From NCBI RefSeq assembly GCF_000002875.2, contig NC_009404.2, positions 161,501 to 225,500 of the forward strand: DNA of 64,000 nt, written 5' to 3'. Position 1 is the first letter of the stretch; every line of letters begins with the position of its first letter. Under the pieces are notes generated by a model that did not search any database, was not told the origin of the DNA, and saw only the letters and a program-made list of their open reading frames with translations. This stretch comes from Leishmania infantum JPCM5. Lineage: Eukaryota; Euglenozoa; Kinetoplastea; Trypanosomatida; Trypanosomatidae. Position numbers and translations under genes: made by a program. This document shows, piece by piece, positions 37,176-47,485 of the stretch.

Positions 37176-37223
37176 TTACACTGCTTGATTCCTGCCCCTC
37201 CCCACCCCCCCCCTTCTCTCTAG
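37176..37223 (+). promoter_or_regulatory. Trans-splice acceptor candidate 1, J-like gene
   Basis: C/T-rich tract ending CCCTTCTCTCTAG with AG at 37222-37223, about 205 bases before ATG 37429. Use of this site would allow the longer protein. Confidence 0.5.
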
Positions 37224-37349
37224 GCAGCACGCGGCGTGACAGGAGGGGATATTACGAGCAACAGAGTCGTAGCTGTCACGGTGCCGTCGCGATTCATCGC
37301 ACTCAACACCGCCCCTCACGCGCACCCAGACAGCAGAGCCCAACGTCAG

Positions 37350-37426
37350 CGGCACCTGCTCACGTCCCCGTTTCTCCTTTCTTCTCCTCGTTCTCTTCCT
37401 TTGGTATCTCTGACCATCTTCGCAAG
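37350..37426 (+). promoter_or_regulatory. Trans-splice acceptor candidate 2, J-like gene
   Basis: Stronger pyrimidine tract (TTTCTCCTTTCTTCTCCTCG and on) with AG at 37425-37426, only two bases before ATG 37429. If used, initiation might move to the ATG at 37531. Confidence 0.45.
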
Positions 37427-37428
37427 CT

Positions 37429-39066
37429 ATGCTCGCGCCAAGGAGCGTTCGGTGGTGCGGTGGCAACCGGCGCAGCAGCGGTAGCGCGAGTGTCGGCGTT
37501 GGCCCACATGTGCGCACGACGGGGCCCTGGATGCCTTGGCACACTCTACTCTATCAGCGTCGCTGCTTCCAAGTGATCCAACGCGGGCACGACCGGCCAC
37601 AGGAGTCTCTCTATAACAAGCTGGGCTTCGCCAAAGACACGGAGGCACGCCTTGTGCGCCGCAGCACCACTGAACTGCGGCAGGCCCTGCTGCGACGCGT
37701 CGAAGAGCTAAAGGACCCCGCGAACGACCCAGCGGACAAGAAGCGACTGTCGGAGCTGAAGGATGCGTACACCCGCCTACAGGACGACTGCTTCCGCACG
37801 AACTACGCAAGTCATTACTACGCCTCCAACGACGCTCGACTACATGTTCTGTGCGACGGCGGTCAGGTGGCCGCCAACTTCAACCCGGAGCACCAGCAGT
37901 TCACCTACGTGGACCACGCCATTGACCGCGAGAGCACCGGCAGCGGTGTTGGTCGCTGCTTGCCCACGGGAAAGGCTGGCGGTTCAGCTTTGAGTTCGGG
38001 GCCCCCCGGTCGCAGCGAGGTGCCGACGGCGGAGGCACTTGGCGATGCCTTCCGAAACGCCACCGGCGTCGGCGAGAGCGCCAGTGGTGCCACCTCGTCA
38101 AACGCCACCGCCTACAAGGCAGCGGACGCAGCAGGGGCGCTGAACGGTACCGACATCACGCACCTGCTGCGCGTCACCCTCGAGCAGAGTCTAGCAGGCT
38201 GTGAAGTGGAGGTGGCGATACACAAAAATGTTCGCTGCGTCACGTGTCGCGGCTCGGGTCGGCAGCAGCTGCGGACACCGCGGAAGTGCCCGCAGTGCCT
38301 GGGCCGCGGCTCTGCGCACATGCCAAGTGCCACCTATCACATTGAACGCCGCTGCCTCTACTGCGGTGGCGAGGGGACCGTGCCGGCGCCGCCGTGCCGC
38401 GCGTGTGATGGCCGTGGCGTGCAGCTCCACCAGGCGGTGCAGGTGCCGGTCAGCGTGCCCGCAGGTACCCTGTCCAACTCCCTCTTCCGCCTTCGCCACC
38501 AGGGACATGACGGGGTGCGTGGTGGCCATGCTGGTGATCTACTCCTCACTGTGCTGGTGAGCGAGCACCGCTATTTCTACCGTAGTCCCGAGAGGAGCCA
38601 CGAGCTGCATGCGATGCTGCCACTGCCGCTCTCAGTAGCATTACTCGGCGGTCGTGTCAACGTACCGACGCTGAATGGGTTCGGCACGGTGCACGTGCCG
38701 CCGTGTGTGCGAAGCGGTGAGGTTCTTCCGCTGGATGTGTATGGGGCACCCGATGCCACGAATCGCGCCTCTGCAGCGGCGGCAGCTCCGCACACAATCC
38801 TCTATCATGCCTTGGTGATGATTCCAAAGGGGGATGCACTGTCTGGACGGCAGAAGGCAGCACTGCAGCTGTACGAGGCGCACCACAGCTATCCGTCTGC
38901 CACAGCAGCAGAGGTGGAGGCCGTGGGCCGGTCACGCACCTTTGGTGCTGAAGCCTCGCAACAGCAGGCACCAGCATCATCGGCAGGCACGGTCTCCCGC
39001 GAGCAGCTGATGGCAAGTTGCGCCGCCCTCAAATCCTCGTACACGCACTGGTTTCATGCAGACTGA
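37429..39066 (+). CDS. DnaJ-like protein lacking the HPD motif
   Basis: A 545-residue type-I DnaJ-like protein. Residues 60-125 (SLYNKLGFAKDTEARLVRRS through RLSELKDAYTRLQDDCFRTN) have J-domain helices, but the loop that should hold His-Pro-Asp reads VEELKDPANDPADKK, so it probably cannot stimulate Hsp70 ATPase normally. The zinc-binding domain is complete, with four repeats at 271-331: CVTCRGSG, CPQCLGRG, CLYCGGEG and CRACDGRG. C-terminal beta domains follow, with VQVPVSVPAGTLSNSLFRLR and LRHQGHDGVRGGHAGDLLLT, then HALVMIPKGDALSGRQKAAL. An Ala/Gly/Ser-rich insert at 165-235 replaces the G/F region. The N-terminus is Arg/Ser-rich without acids, so mitochondrial targeting is likely. It could bind substrates independently of Hsp70 or work with another J-protein. 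Confidence 0.85.
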   Translation: MLAPRSVRWCGGNRRSSGSASVGVGPHVRTTGPWMPWHTLLYQRRCFQVIQRGHDRPQESLYNKLGFAKDTEARLVRRSTTELRQALLRRVEELKDPANDPADKKRLSELKDAYTRLQDDCFRTNYASHYYASNDARLHVLCDGGQVAANFNPEHQQFTYVDHAIDRESTGSGVGRCLPTGKAGGSALSSGPPGRSEVPTAEALGDAFRNATGVGESASGATSSNATAYKAADAAGALNGTDITHLLRVTLEQSLAGCEVEVAIHKNVRCVTCRGSGRQQLRTPRKCPQCLGRGSAHMPSATYHIERRCLYCGGEGTVPAPPCRACDGRGVQLHQAVQVPVSVPAGTLSNSLFRLRHQGHDGVRGGHAGDLLLTVLVSEHRYFYRSPERSHELHAMLPLPLSVALLGGRVNVPTLNGFGTVHVPPCVRSGEVLPLDVYGAPDATNRASAAAAAPHTILYHALVMIPKGDALSGRQKAALQLYEAHHSYPSATAAEVEAVGRSRTFGAEASQQQAPASSAGTVSREQLMASCAALKSSYTHWFHAD

Positions 39067-40057
39067 TAGCACGCACGATCGTGCGCATTTTCGTGTTTCA
39101 CGGATCGCCGTGGAGGGGTGCAGATGGCATGGATTTATGCGCTCATCTATGCCTGTGTGTCTGTGTGCGGGTAAGGTGCCAAGGTCGGAGGTGCCGCCGC
39201 GCAAAGCCCGGGGACCGCAGGAATGAGCACTGCGAGCATGCTGATGGGGCGCGTCGCTGATGAAAAAGACGGCGAAAGTGAGGCTGCTTGATTGGATGCT
39301 ATTGTCAGGCGAGGGAGAGACACACACGCACACACACACAGACGAAAACAGATGCGGAAGGGCGCTGGACCCATGCGGAGGGATGGCTGCAGCCCTCCGC
39401 CCCCCACCCCACCATCCTCACCACCACCACCCGCGCCCCAGAGTTCCGCAGCACAGCGCGACGGAATCAAGCAAACCCGGAAAGCAGAGGTACGGGAGAA
39501 GAGATGCATACGCAGTTACCCTAAAACTGTGACGGAAGCGGAACGAAAAAAAAGTGAAGGCCGCTCCAAGACGTTCGTGGTGCGTATTGCACCGTAAAGT
39601 GCCGGGCACGCGCAGCATTACATACAGTCACGCCAAGAAGCGTCTTGTCCTCTGCGCTAGCGTTCTTGTGCCCCACCATTCTCGTGCTGTTTCTTCCGTG
39701 AGCTCGCGTTCGGTCCTGCTGAGACCGACGAGCAGCTCTGCCGCAGATCTCCGCCCCTTGCCCCCCTCCCCCAGCCTCTCCCTTCTGAACCCCCATCTGC
39801 TGCACCTCAGAGAGTCCTCTCTCACTCTTGCACTCTCACAGCCATCGCATAAAACGGAACCAGCTGAACAACCACAGAGGACACATAAGCAAGCCCATCG
39901 AGTGACGTGCTAGCGTATTGTCCTTACTCGTCCCTCGACGTTTCGTTGTCGCCGTCGATTCTTTGCTTCTCGTCGTGTGTGCGTGTGCGCGCGTGCTCCT
40001 CGTGTTCCGCTGAGCTACAGAACTAGCAAGGGCGTCTTTGGCTTGTCATTGTTAATC
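39067..40057. other. Intergenic spacer, J-like gene to CTP synthase
   Basis: CA repeat near 39320-39340, A8 near 39545, a C/T tract at 39755-39809 (AG at 39808-39809) and another T/C tract at 39925-39975. The CTP synthase frame is open upstream without ATG. No gene seen. Confidence 0.6.
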
Positions 40058-41860
40058 ATGGAGGAGCGCAAGACCGCGTCGGGGAGTGCGTACTACCTCC
40101 CTTCGCCGCTGCTGCTGTCGCAGAACCAGGGTGAGGAGCGGGTGAAGTTTGTTGTGGTGAGCGGTGGCGTGTGCAGCTCCCTCGGCAAGGGTGTCACGAC
40201 CAGTGCCATCGGTGCCCTGCTGCACGCTTCCGGCTACCGTGTGTGCAGCATCAAGATCGACCCTTACATCAACATTGACGCAGGTCTCATGAGCCCGTAT
40301 GAACATGGTGAAGTCTACGTGCTGGAGGACGGCGGTGAGGCGGACCTCGACCTCGGCAACTACGAGCGCTGGATGTCGGTGCACCTGACCCGCGACCACA
40401 ACATCACAACTGGCAAGGTGTACCAGAAGCTGCTAACGAAGGAGCGCGCCGGAGGTTTTTTGGGCAAGACCGTGCAGCTTGTCCCGCACTTCACGAACGA
40501 GGTTGTGAACCACATCTTCAAGATCTGTCAGACACCCATGAGCGGCTCAAACAAGCGGCCGGAGATTTGCATGATTGAGCTGGGCGGCACGGTAGGCGAC
40601 ATGGAATCGCAGCCCTTTGTCGAGGCACTGCGCCGGCTGCGCTACTCTATTCTGCCAGAGGACTTCTGCCTCCTGCACACGACGTACCTTCCGGTGTTTG
40701 GAGGGACGCAGAAAACGAAGCCGACGCAGCACAGCTGCCGCGCGCTGCTCTCCCTGGGCCTGCAACCCGACTTTCTCGTGTGCCGCAGCGAGCAGCCTTT
40801 GGCTGCGGATGTGAAAGCGAAACTGTCGGACCAGTGCGGCGTTCAGAGCAAGGACATCATCGGCGCCCCCGACGTGAACTGCCTCTACCAGATTCCCGTC
40901 AAGTTTGTGGATCAGGGTTTGATCGATCGCCTCTTGCACAAGTTGCGCCTGCGGCCAAACATGCCGCCCACGGACGCGCCGACCTATCAAACCTTCAAAA
41001 AGTTCTCGGATATTCTGCAGAACCCGAACAACCAGAAGGTCCGCATCGCCTTTGTCGGCAAGTACGTGACAGGCGGGTCGGACGCGTACTTCTCTGTGCT
41101 TCAGTGCTTCGAGCACTGCCAGCTTGCCCTCGGCATCAACGTCGAGGTCTTCTACCTGGAGAGCGAGCAGCTGGAGGGCGAAAACGCCGAGGAGGCAAAG
41201 GCGGCGCTGCTCGAGTGCGACGGCATCTTCGTCCCTGGCGGCTTCGGTGTTCGCGGCATCGACGGTAAGGTGAACGCGGTGCGGCTGGCTCGCGAGCACA
41301 ACATCCCGTATTTTGGCGTCTGCCTGGGCATGCAGGTCGCCCTCATCGAGTTTGCCCGCAGCCAACTCGGCTGGGAGGACGCGAACAGCGAGGAGTTCGA
41401 CGCCTCCAGCACACGCCAAGTGGTGCGCATCATGGACGCCGACCGAGAGCGCATGGGTGCCAACATGCACCTTGGCGCTCGTGAAGTGCACATTGTGGAG
41501 CCGCACTCGCGCATGAGCACCATCTACTCCGGCGCCAAGGTTGTGCTAGAACGCCACCGCCACCGCTATGAGGTGCACGGCAAATACCTGAATGATCTAC
41601 GCAAACAAGGCCTCGTCATCTCCGCCGTCTCAGACCCCGACGCCGGCGAGAACCTGCGTGTCGAGGCCATTGAAAATCCGTCGCTCAAGTTTTTCCTTGC
41701 CGTGCAGTTCCACCCCGAGTTCGTCTCCACCCCGCTCGACCCCTCGCCGCCGTATCTTGCCTTCTTCGCAGCGGCGGCTGGCAAGGAGGTGAATTGGCCC
41801 GCGGAGTGCACCGCGCGCCGCCTGCCCGCCTCGGCCCAATTGAGCCAAGCGTGCAGGTAG
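40058..41860 (+). CDS. CTPS: CTP synthase
   Basis: A 600-residue enzyme that makes CTP from UTP, ATP and glutamine (EC 6.3.4.2). The synthase half starts with KFVVVSGGVCSSLGKGVTTS, followed by KIDPYINIDAGLMSPYEHGE and GGEADLDLGNYERW (nucleotide and Mg2+ sites), then LGGTVGDMESQPFVEALRR. The C-terminal class-I glutaminase half has VPGGFGVRGIDGK, the nucleophile Cys422 in YFGVCLGMQVALIEFARSQL, and the His552/Glu554 pair in AVQFHPEFVSTPLDPSPPYL. All catalytic elements are present and length is near the eukaryotic norm (about 590). ATG 40058 is the first in frame; the upstream frame opens without ATG. CTP synthase is essential in trypanosomes, which lack cytidine salvage (established for T. brucei). 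Confidence 0.97.
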   Translation: MEERKTASGSAYYLPSPLLLSQNQGEERVKFVVVSGGVCSSLGKGVTTSAIGALLHASGYRVCSIKIDPYINIDAGLMSPYEHGEVYVLEDGGEADLDLGNYERWMSVHLTRDHNITTGKVYQKLLTKERAGGFLGKTVQLVPHFTNEVVNHIFKICQTPMSGSNKRPEICMIELGGTVGDMESQPFVEALRRLRYSILPEDFCLLHTTYLPVFGGTQKTKPTQHSCRALLSLGLQPDFLVCRSEQPLAADVKAKLSDQCGVQSKDIIGAPDVNCLYQIPVKFVDQGLIDRLLHKLRLRPNMPPTDAPTYQTFKKFSDILQNPNNQKVRIAFVGKYVTGGSDAYFSVLQCFEHCQLALGINVEVFYLESEQLEGENAEEAKAALLECDGIFVPGGFGVRGIDGKVNAVRLAREHNIPYFGVCLGMQVALIEFARSQLGWEDANSEEFDASSTRQVVRIMDADRERMGANMHLGAREVHIVEPHSRMSTIYSGAKVVLERHRHRYEVHGKYLNDLRKQGLVISAVSDPDAGENLRVEAIENPSLKFFLAVQFHPEFVSTPLDPSPPYLAFFAAAAGKEVNWPAECTARRLPASAQLSQACR

Positions 41861-44278
41861 CGTCTCGATGGGGGCGCAGAGGGGCAGGGTGGGGCGGCGT
41901 TCCTGTTGAACGTGCTTTGGTGGTGGTGTTGGGGGAGTGGATGGCGGCCCCTGCTTTTGTGCGGCTGAAGAGCGGCGGCGTGGGGTAGGGAGCCAACACA
42001 ACCCCTGACGTCGACAGACAGCGAGACACAAAGAAGGACTTCGAGGCGCGCTCCGTGAAGGGCCGTGCGTGTGCGTGTGTGTATCTGTGTGTGTGTGGCT
42101 CTCTCTCCCTCTTCGTGGGTACGCCTATCGGTGATCTGCGAACATGTGCGGGGCCATTGCACACGCCGATGTGCCTCCCTCCTCCTCGTCCTCCTCCTCC
42201 TCCCGGGGCAGCGCACGCCGCAAAGGCAACGGACGAAAGAGCAACAAACAAAACGAAAAGCGCGGTGTCTGAGAACGACGCACGTGCGGTCTGTCACGCG
42301 CCGCGGCACAGGCGGTTCCTCGCCCTCGGCTCACTGCCAGTGTGTCGCGATCGCTGCAGGCGCCCGTCTCTTTAGTGCTTTCTTCCCCTCACCCCACTCC
42401 AGCCCCACACACAAACACGTCGGGATGGCGTAGGCGCCGGCACACGAAAGAAGGTGGCGGGGATGCCCCAGGAAAGGGAGCTTGTGGTTTTGTGTCGCCA
42501 GACCTCTCTCTCCGTTTTCACCCCGAACACGCAAACGGATGCAGCGGGAGAGCGCACGGAGGCCATCCTGGGAGACGGAGTGTTGCCATCGCACCACTTT
42601 TTTCCTGCTTTCCTTCTTTCTCTGCTGTCCATTCACAGCGGATGTGTGTATCGCTGCCGCTCAACAGAGGCGAAACGGACGTAGTAGGAAGGGTGGAAGA
42701 GAGGGGGGTGATGACAGCGTGGGAAGGGGGGTGCGTCTCCTGTCAACCACACTAGAAAGAAGATACGGCCGACGCACATACATAGAGAACGGACGCAAAA
42801 AAAAAAATTGCCTAAGTGAACATGACGCGCCGCAAGTGGCTGTGTCAGTAGCAGAAGAGGGGCTTGCGCTGTGAGTGACTCTGAGCACTCCCCACCCTCC
42901 GCAGCACCGCAAAGGAGTGAGCTGAGTCAGCAGCAGTGCAAACTGCGAAGCACGGCATAGGAAGCGAGGATGCGATCCGGGAGCCGGAGGAGGGGAGCTG
43001 TCTCGATGCCGCCGTTTTTTTTTCCTTTTTTCGCTGTGCTGAGCTGACATCCGTGCGCCTCTTGGTCGCCTCTCCACACTCACCAGCCCCCCCCCCACCC
43101 CTCCCTCTCCTCTCTTGCCTCCGTCTCGCTGACCGCGCTCTGGATGCGATGGGCTTTCGTTTTGCTCTCGCTCTCTCCTGCTGCGTTCACTGGTTCCCGC
43201 GGGCACCAAAGGACGACGCGATGGCAAAAACGACTGTTGCGAAAAGCTGAAAGGGGGACGCACAAAAGCCACTCGCCGAACGAGGGCTCTGCCCACCGCT
43301 GAGCGACTCCAGCAAGGCAACGGAAGGAAACCACGCTGGTGCTCCTCTGCGTGGCCATGTCCTGCATCTATGGGGGAGAAGGGAAGAAGAGGAGGAGGGA
43401 AGGTGGGCGGGCAGTGATGTTCGGGTACCGGTGCGTGATGGGTGACCTCCGCACTCGCTTTTTATTTTGGCGCTGTAAGCAAAGACGGAGGTCATCCGTT
43501 TCTTGTGTTGCAGCGAAGCTCTGACGTCTCCCACATCTGCGCGTGTAATATCTATAAAGACGGTGGTAACGGTTTCACTGGCACAAAGGCAAATACGAGC
43601 AACACGAACCACGTCAAAGGTGTTCGCTTCTGCGCGGCAGGCATGTGGCTGATGCAAGATGGCCCGCCGGCGACGACGGCCGGCGCATCTTCCACAACGC
43701 AGTATCTCGGCTCTCAAGCTTTTTCTCTGTGAGTTGGGGGTGGGATAAAAAGACGCATGCGCAGCTCGTGCCACGCTCAGATGGAGTCATGCCGTCTCCC
43801 TGCCCCTCCGACTCCCCCACCTGGACAAAAAGAAGACAAGGTAACCCAGCAACGCTGTCCTCGCACGCTCTCTTTCTTTGTGCTTCATCTATTCGCTTTC
43901 CGTCTTTCCGCTGCTTCCATTTTGAAATACAGCAGCCTTCGCAAGTTTCGCTGTTTTGTGTGTTTCGCTCTTCTCTACACTCTCCCTCTCGCTTGTAGTG
44001 GCGGCGAAGATAAAAGGCGACAGCTTCAGTGGGCCATCAACAGAGACACATACGCCATCACCCCCCACCCCACCCTGTCCGTCTCTCACCAGCAGCTCAG
44101 GCTCACGTTTACTTTGGGGCGTGAAGTGCGCAGCTAGCACACGTGCGCGGACCACCTTGTATTCTCGCGCTGCTCCTCCTCCCCTCCCTTTACGGTCTGT
44201 AACGCACTTCATTCGACGGACGCAGATCCGTCGTGGATCCGCGTCGGTGCAACTGTGCGTGCGCTCCGGACTCGTGCA
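41861..44278. other. 2.4 kb intergenic interval
   Basis: Gene-poor stretch with GT repeat near 42085-42100, A9 at 42797-42806, T9 near 43015-43023, C8 near 43087 and several pyrimidine tracts; the acceptor tract of the next gene lies at 44165-44225. ORFs present are short and low in complexity. No gene recognised. Confidence 0.55.
44165..44225 (+). promoter_or_regulatory. Probable trans-splice acceptor
   Basis: TGCTCCTCCTCCCCTCCC followed by more pyrimidines and CGGACGCAG, AG at 44224-44225, 53 bases before ATG 44279. Confidence 0.5.
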
Positions 44279-46837
44279 ATGGATGCCGCTGAGGGCGGCG
44301 GCACGCACGTCATTCAACTTGTGAGTGACGACTACTTCCCCTCTGAAATCGATGAGAGAGAGCCCCAGCAGCAGCTCAGCGGTAGTGGTTCTCGTGATGG
44401 CGGCGCATCGGCGCAACTGGGTATGACCGCGTCCAGCTGGCAGAAGCTCGAGGCGTACATCTACTCCGACGCCGCGGTATTGGATCTGCGGTCGCACGCG
44501 TGGATTTCCATTCCCAGCGCAGAAGCGCGGAGGCGCCGCTGGCGCCTCGTGAACTGCATGCACGAACAGAACCCACCCATCTCCATCACCATCACGGATC
44601 TTTCTTCGTCGGTGAAGCCGGGTAAAGCACCTTTCCCCGCGGCGCCTCAGGAGGTCACGGCCGACCACCAGACGGCAAAGGCGCCGCCACACGTCGCCGC
44701 GGCTCCGCCCCCTTCGGTTTCCTCCACCCCCTTGCCGTCTTCATCACCCACTGCCAGCACGAGCATACTCGCTACGAACGCCTCGCAACACGGCGCTGCT
44801 TCCCCGCATGTGGCACGCGAGAGCGAAAGCATCACGGCGGGCGGGATTTCGCGGGACGTGTGTATGCTTAGGGATGGAACAGTAAAGGCGAAAGATTGGC
44901 ATCCGCCGATGATTGCGCCAGACTCAGCAGGCGCTCGAAACACAACGAAGTGGCGGCTGTCCAACGCGCCGTACTTAGCTCGTGGCTTCACAAGTGACGT
45001 GTTTCCGCTCGAGTGTCGCCAACTGCTCGAGGACTTTCCCATGGGTTCGCGGGCGGAGAACTGGAGCATGTTTGTTGTGGCGGCCACACTCAGTTTTTAT
45101 CAACGGCAAGCGCACACGTGGGCGGCCTCGTGGTGGACGTGGAGTGCCGAGCTGGCTGGAAGCGGCGGCAGCCTGTCCAGTCGGTGGCTGACTGCGCCAA
45201 GTACAGCTGCTCCCGCGAATGGGAGCGGTTTGGGCATCGCAGGGAGCGTCAGCAGCACTGCTGTAGACAGTACCGCTGCCGACGCCGCTGCTTCAGCGGT
45301 GCTTGCACCACTAGTGGGCGTGGTGTATGCGGTGCGCATTCTGCTCCTCTGCGTACTGTACGCTCTACAGGGCTTGCTACGCGCTGGGCGCCTTGCGTGC
45401 GCCCGGCTTTTACGGTTAGAGACGTCGTCCACTCTTCCAGCGAAGGACTCCATCATGTGGACCCTTGCCACGAACAAGCTGTGGCGACTGCAGGTGGAGT
45501 TGATGCTCGCCAGCACCGCCTTCATCCTGCTTGTTGTGTACGTGCTGGTGCTCATGCGCTACCGCAAGTACACGCAGACGTTGGAGTCGTGGGAGACTGC
45601 GATGGCGCGCCACACTGCGGGAGAGGCGGCGAAGTGGGCGGCGCAAATGAATGTCCGGCAGCGAGGAGCGCGCACCCCAACGTCCGCGGCCGTCTACGCA
45701 GGAGAGTCCCTCCACGACAGCGCGAGCAGCGGCAGCGGTGGCAGTACCTTCCAGGCTCCTATGAAGGCGTCCTCGACGCCTCTGAGTGGCCAAGGGAGCT
45801 TTCAAGAGGAATCGCTGGAGGAGACTCTGCGAGGGGCGTCGGACAGCGCCGCCGAACGCCAGGACCAGTCTTTTTGGTACGTTGACGTGAAGAGTGAGGC
45901 TACCGAGGCCGCCGCCTCCTCTGTCTCCTCCCCGCGCCGCCGGCCCGAAAGCAGCGATAGTGGCACAGACAACACCCTGATAACTCAATCGTCTGGCGAG
46001 ATGCCTCAGGGCTCTTTCCGCGGTCGTGGCGCTGCTGCTGCCGGCGGCGTGGACGTAGCCGCGGGCAGCACCGCTATGCCGTCAAGCCTACCGGCTAGCG
46101 TTGCCTCGCTCACCGGGAGCCTTTCGTTGCCGCTGGTGATTAGCGAGCCGCTGCATGGGAGTGGTCGTGGGCTGTGCAGCAGCAACGGCAGCGGCGCCGT
46201 TCACGCCCAGCGGGCCAGGTCGCCGTGGCTGTCGGCAGTGTTGGAGTCTTCGAATGCGTCCGACGGACCGGGCGACCGAACGCTACCGTGGAGGCACGCC
46301 ACGCCACTGCAAGCCTCTGAAGGCGCATCGAGCGGCTCCGCAACGCCGCGGAGAGTGGAAGCAGCGCCGCGAAACCGAAAGTTCAGTCGAACAGCAGTGC
46401 GGGCCCAGCCTGTGCCCTGTGTCTACTCTGCCTCCACGTCTGTGGATCAGGGCGCAAGCGCGGATGACGGCCACGTCATCGTTACGAGGGCTTTGCCTGC
46501 ATTTTTCATGGATACGTCACCGGCGTTTGTAGCTGCCGTCACAGGGGATGCTGTTTGTCTCGAGCCCAGCGTAGAGCAAGGCGCCCGCGCGAGCGGTAAT
46601 GCTGGTATGAATCAGGACAGGAAGGGGGAGGACGGCGTGGAGGCGAGGCGGCAATCGCCGCAGCCCGCGTGCACTCCCAATGGCAAGGCACTGCACTTGC
46701 TCCCGCCTCGCCCAACTGCCGCCCGTGAGGATGAGACAGGCAGCGCAACTCGAACCTTTCACGAAGGTGCTCTGGCGGCGTTGGCGTCGAAAACGATAAT
46801 GAACTCGGAAGATAGTTATCTGCTCCTCTCACCTTAG
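44279..46837 (+). CDS. Two-TM hypothetical protein with disordered tails
   Basis: An 852-residue protein that I do not recognise. Residues 1-110 are compact, with HVIQLVSDDYFPSEIDE, WQKLEAYIYSDAAVLDLRS and RRRWRLVNCMHEQNPPISIT. Residues 115-215 are low complexity. Residues about 215-300 contain conserved-looking sequence, SNAPYLARGFTSDVFPLECR and SRAENWSMFVVAATLSFYQR. Two hydrophobic helices follow at about 342-367 (LAPLVGVVYAVRILLLCVLY) and 408-428 (MLASTAFILLVVYVLVLMRY). Residues 430-852 are Ser/Ala/Gly-rich and probably cytosolic and disordered. Organelle and role are unknown. The 5' end was set at the first ATG, 44279; the frame upstream begins only with GTG. Confidence 0.8.
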   Translation: MDAAEGGGTHVIQLVSDDYFPSEIDEREPQQQLSGSGSRDGGASAQLGMTASSWQKLEAYIYSDAAVLDLRSHAWISIPSAEARRRRWRLVNCMHEQNPPISITITDLSSSVKPGKAPFPAAPQEVTADHQTAKAPPHVAAAPPPSVSSTPLPSSSPTASTSILATNASQHGAASPHVARESESITAGGISRDVCMLRDGTVKAKDWHPPMIAPDSAGARNTTKWRLSNAPYLARGFTSDVFPLECRQLLEDFPMGSRAENWSMFVVAATLSFYQRQAHTWAASWWTWSAELAGSGGSLSSRWLTAPSTAAPANGSGLGIAGSVSSTAVDSTAADAAASAVLAPLVGVVYAVRILLLCVLYALQGLLRAGRLACARLLRLETSSTLPAKDSIMWTLATNKLWRLQVELMLASTAFILLVVYVLVLMRYRKYTQTLESWETAMARHTAGEAAKWAAQMNVRQRGARTPTSAAVYAGESLHDSASSGSGGSTFQAPMKASSTPLSGQGSFQEESLEETLRGASDSAAERQDQSFWYVDVKSEATEAAASSVSSPRRRPESSDSGTDNTLITQSSGEMPQGSFRGRGAAAAGGVDVAAGSTAMPSSLPASVASLTGSLSLPLVISEPLHGSGRGLCSSNGSGAVHAQRARSPWLSAVLESSNASDGPGDRTLPWRHATPLQASEGASSGSATPRRVEAAPRNRKFSRTAVRAQPVPCVYSASTSVDQGASADDGHVIVTRALPAFFMDTSPAFVAAVTGDAVCLEPSVEQGARASGNAGMNQDRKGEDGVEARRQSPQPACTPNGKALHLLPPRPTAAREDETGSATRTFHEGALAALASKTIMNSEDSYLLLSP

Positions 46838-47164
46838 GGGGGGAGGCATTGTGGTGCGCTGGCATGCAAATGCCCGCCGCCGTGGATGCGGCGCGCCGAC
46901 CCCACGCGACGCCACTGAGCCGCGTGTTCATGTCTCTCCCCGCTCTGCGCGTAGCCGCACACCCCTTCCCCCGCCTGCCAGCCCGCCCCCCCCCTTAGGC
47001 AAAAGCCCACACTTGAAACGTTCGCATTTGGCTGCTGCACGCTTGGAAATATGTACATATATATATTTCAACATGTCTGCTCGCTGCCACGGAACGTTAA
47101 TCGAACTTCATTCTACCTCGGACGTGTCACAGGTGCCCAACCGCGCGGTGCGAAGCATGTCGTA

Positions 47165-47485
47165 GGCACGCGCGTTACAGCAATGCGCCGGCTCAGTCAT
47201 GCGAGAGGACGGCCCCTGACTCCAACTCGACTGGCCCACCTACCCCCTGCCTCGCAGGCCTTTCTGACGCGACGCCATCCTGCGATTCAACGCCGACATC
47301 ATCAGCGATGCATCGCTCTCACCTTCCTTGCGTAGTGGGTGCTTGGCCCTGTCAGCACCAGAAGTGGTCTGGCATGCGGCAGAGGTGGGGGGCTGCTTGG
47401 CCTCCGCTCACATGCAGAGAGTGGGTGAGCCGGGCCGCGTGATTGGATGCACTGGGCGATGCCCTCGCGCCGTCATGACCACCTC
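47165..47485 (-). mobile_element. SIDER2-like degenerate retroposon (-)
   Basis: About 320 bases that match the + strand element at 11530-11957 in reverse complement, with substitutions and gaps. Landmarks: GCGTTACAGCAATGCGCC at 47171-47188 (3' end of the element), GGGTGCTTGGCCCTGTCAGC at about 47337-47356, and GGGGCTGCTTGGCCTCC at 47389-47405 (the 5' signature also seen at 11603-11618 and 52129-52144). It lies antisense in the spacer downstream of the two-TM gene and upstream of the MORN gene. It is shorter than the + copy, with internal sequence missing (around 47220-47300 is poorly matched). No coding capacity. Confidence 0.75.

Larger units (their letters stand above)
36399..37428. other. 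Intergenic spacer, RWD gene to J-like gene
   Basis: C7-CA repeat at 36460-36486, mixed 3' UTR, then two successive pyrimidine tracts at 37176-37223 and 37350-37426 (see separate entries). No gene seen. Confidence 0.6.
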
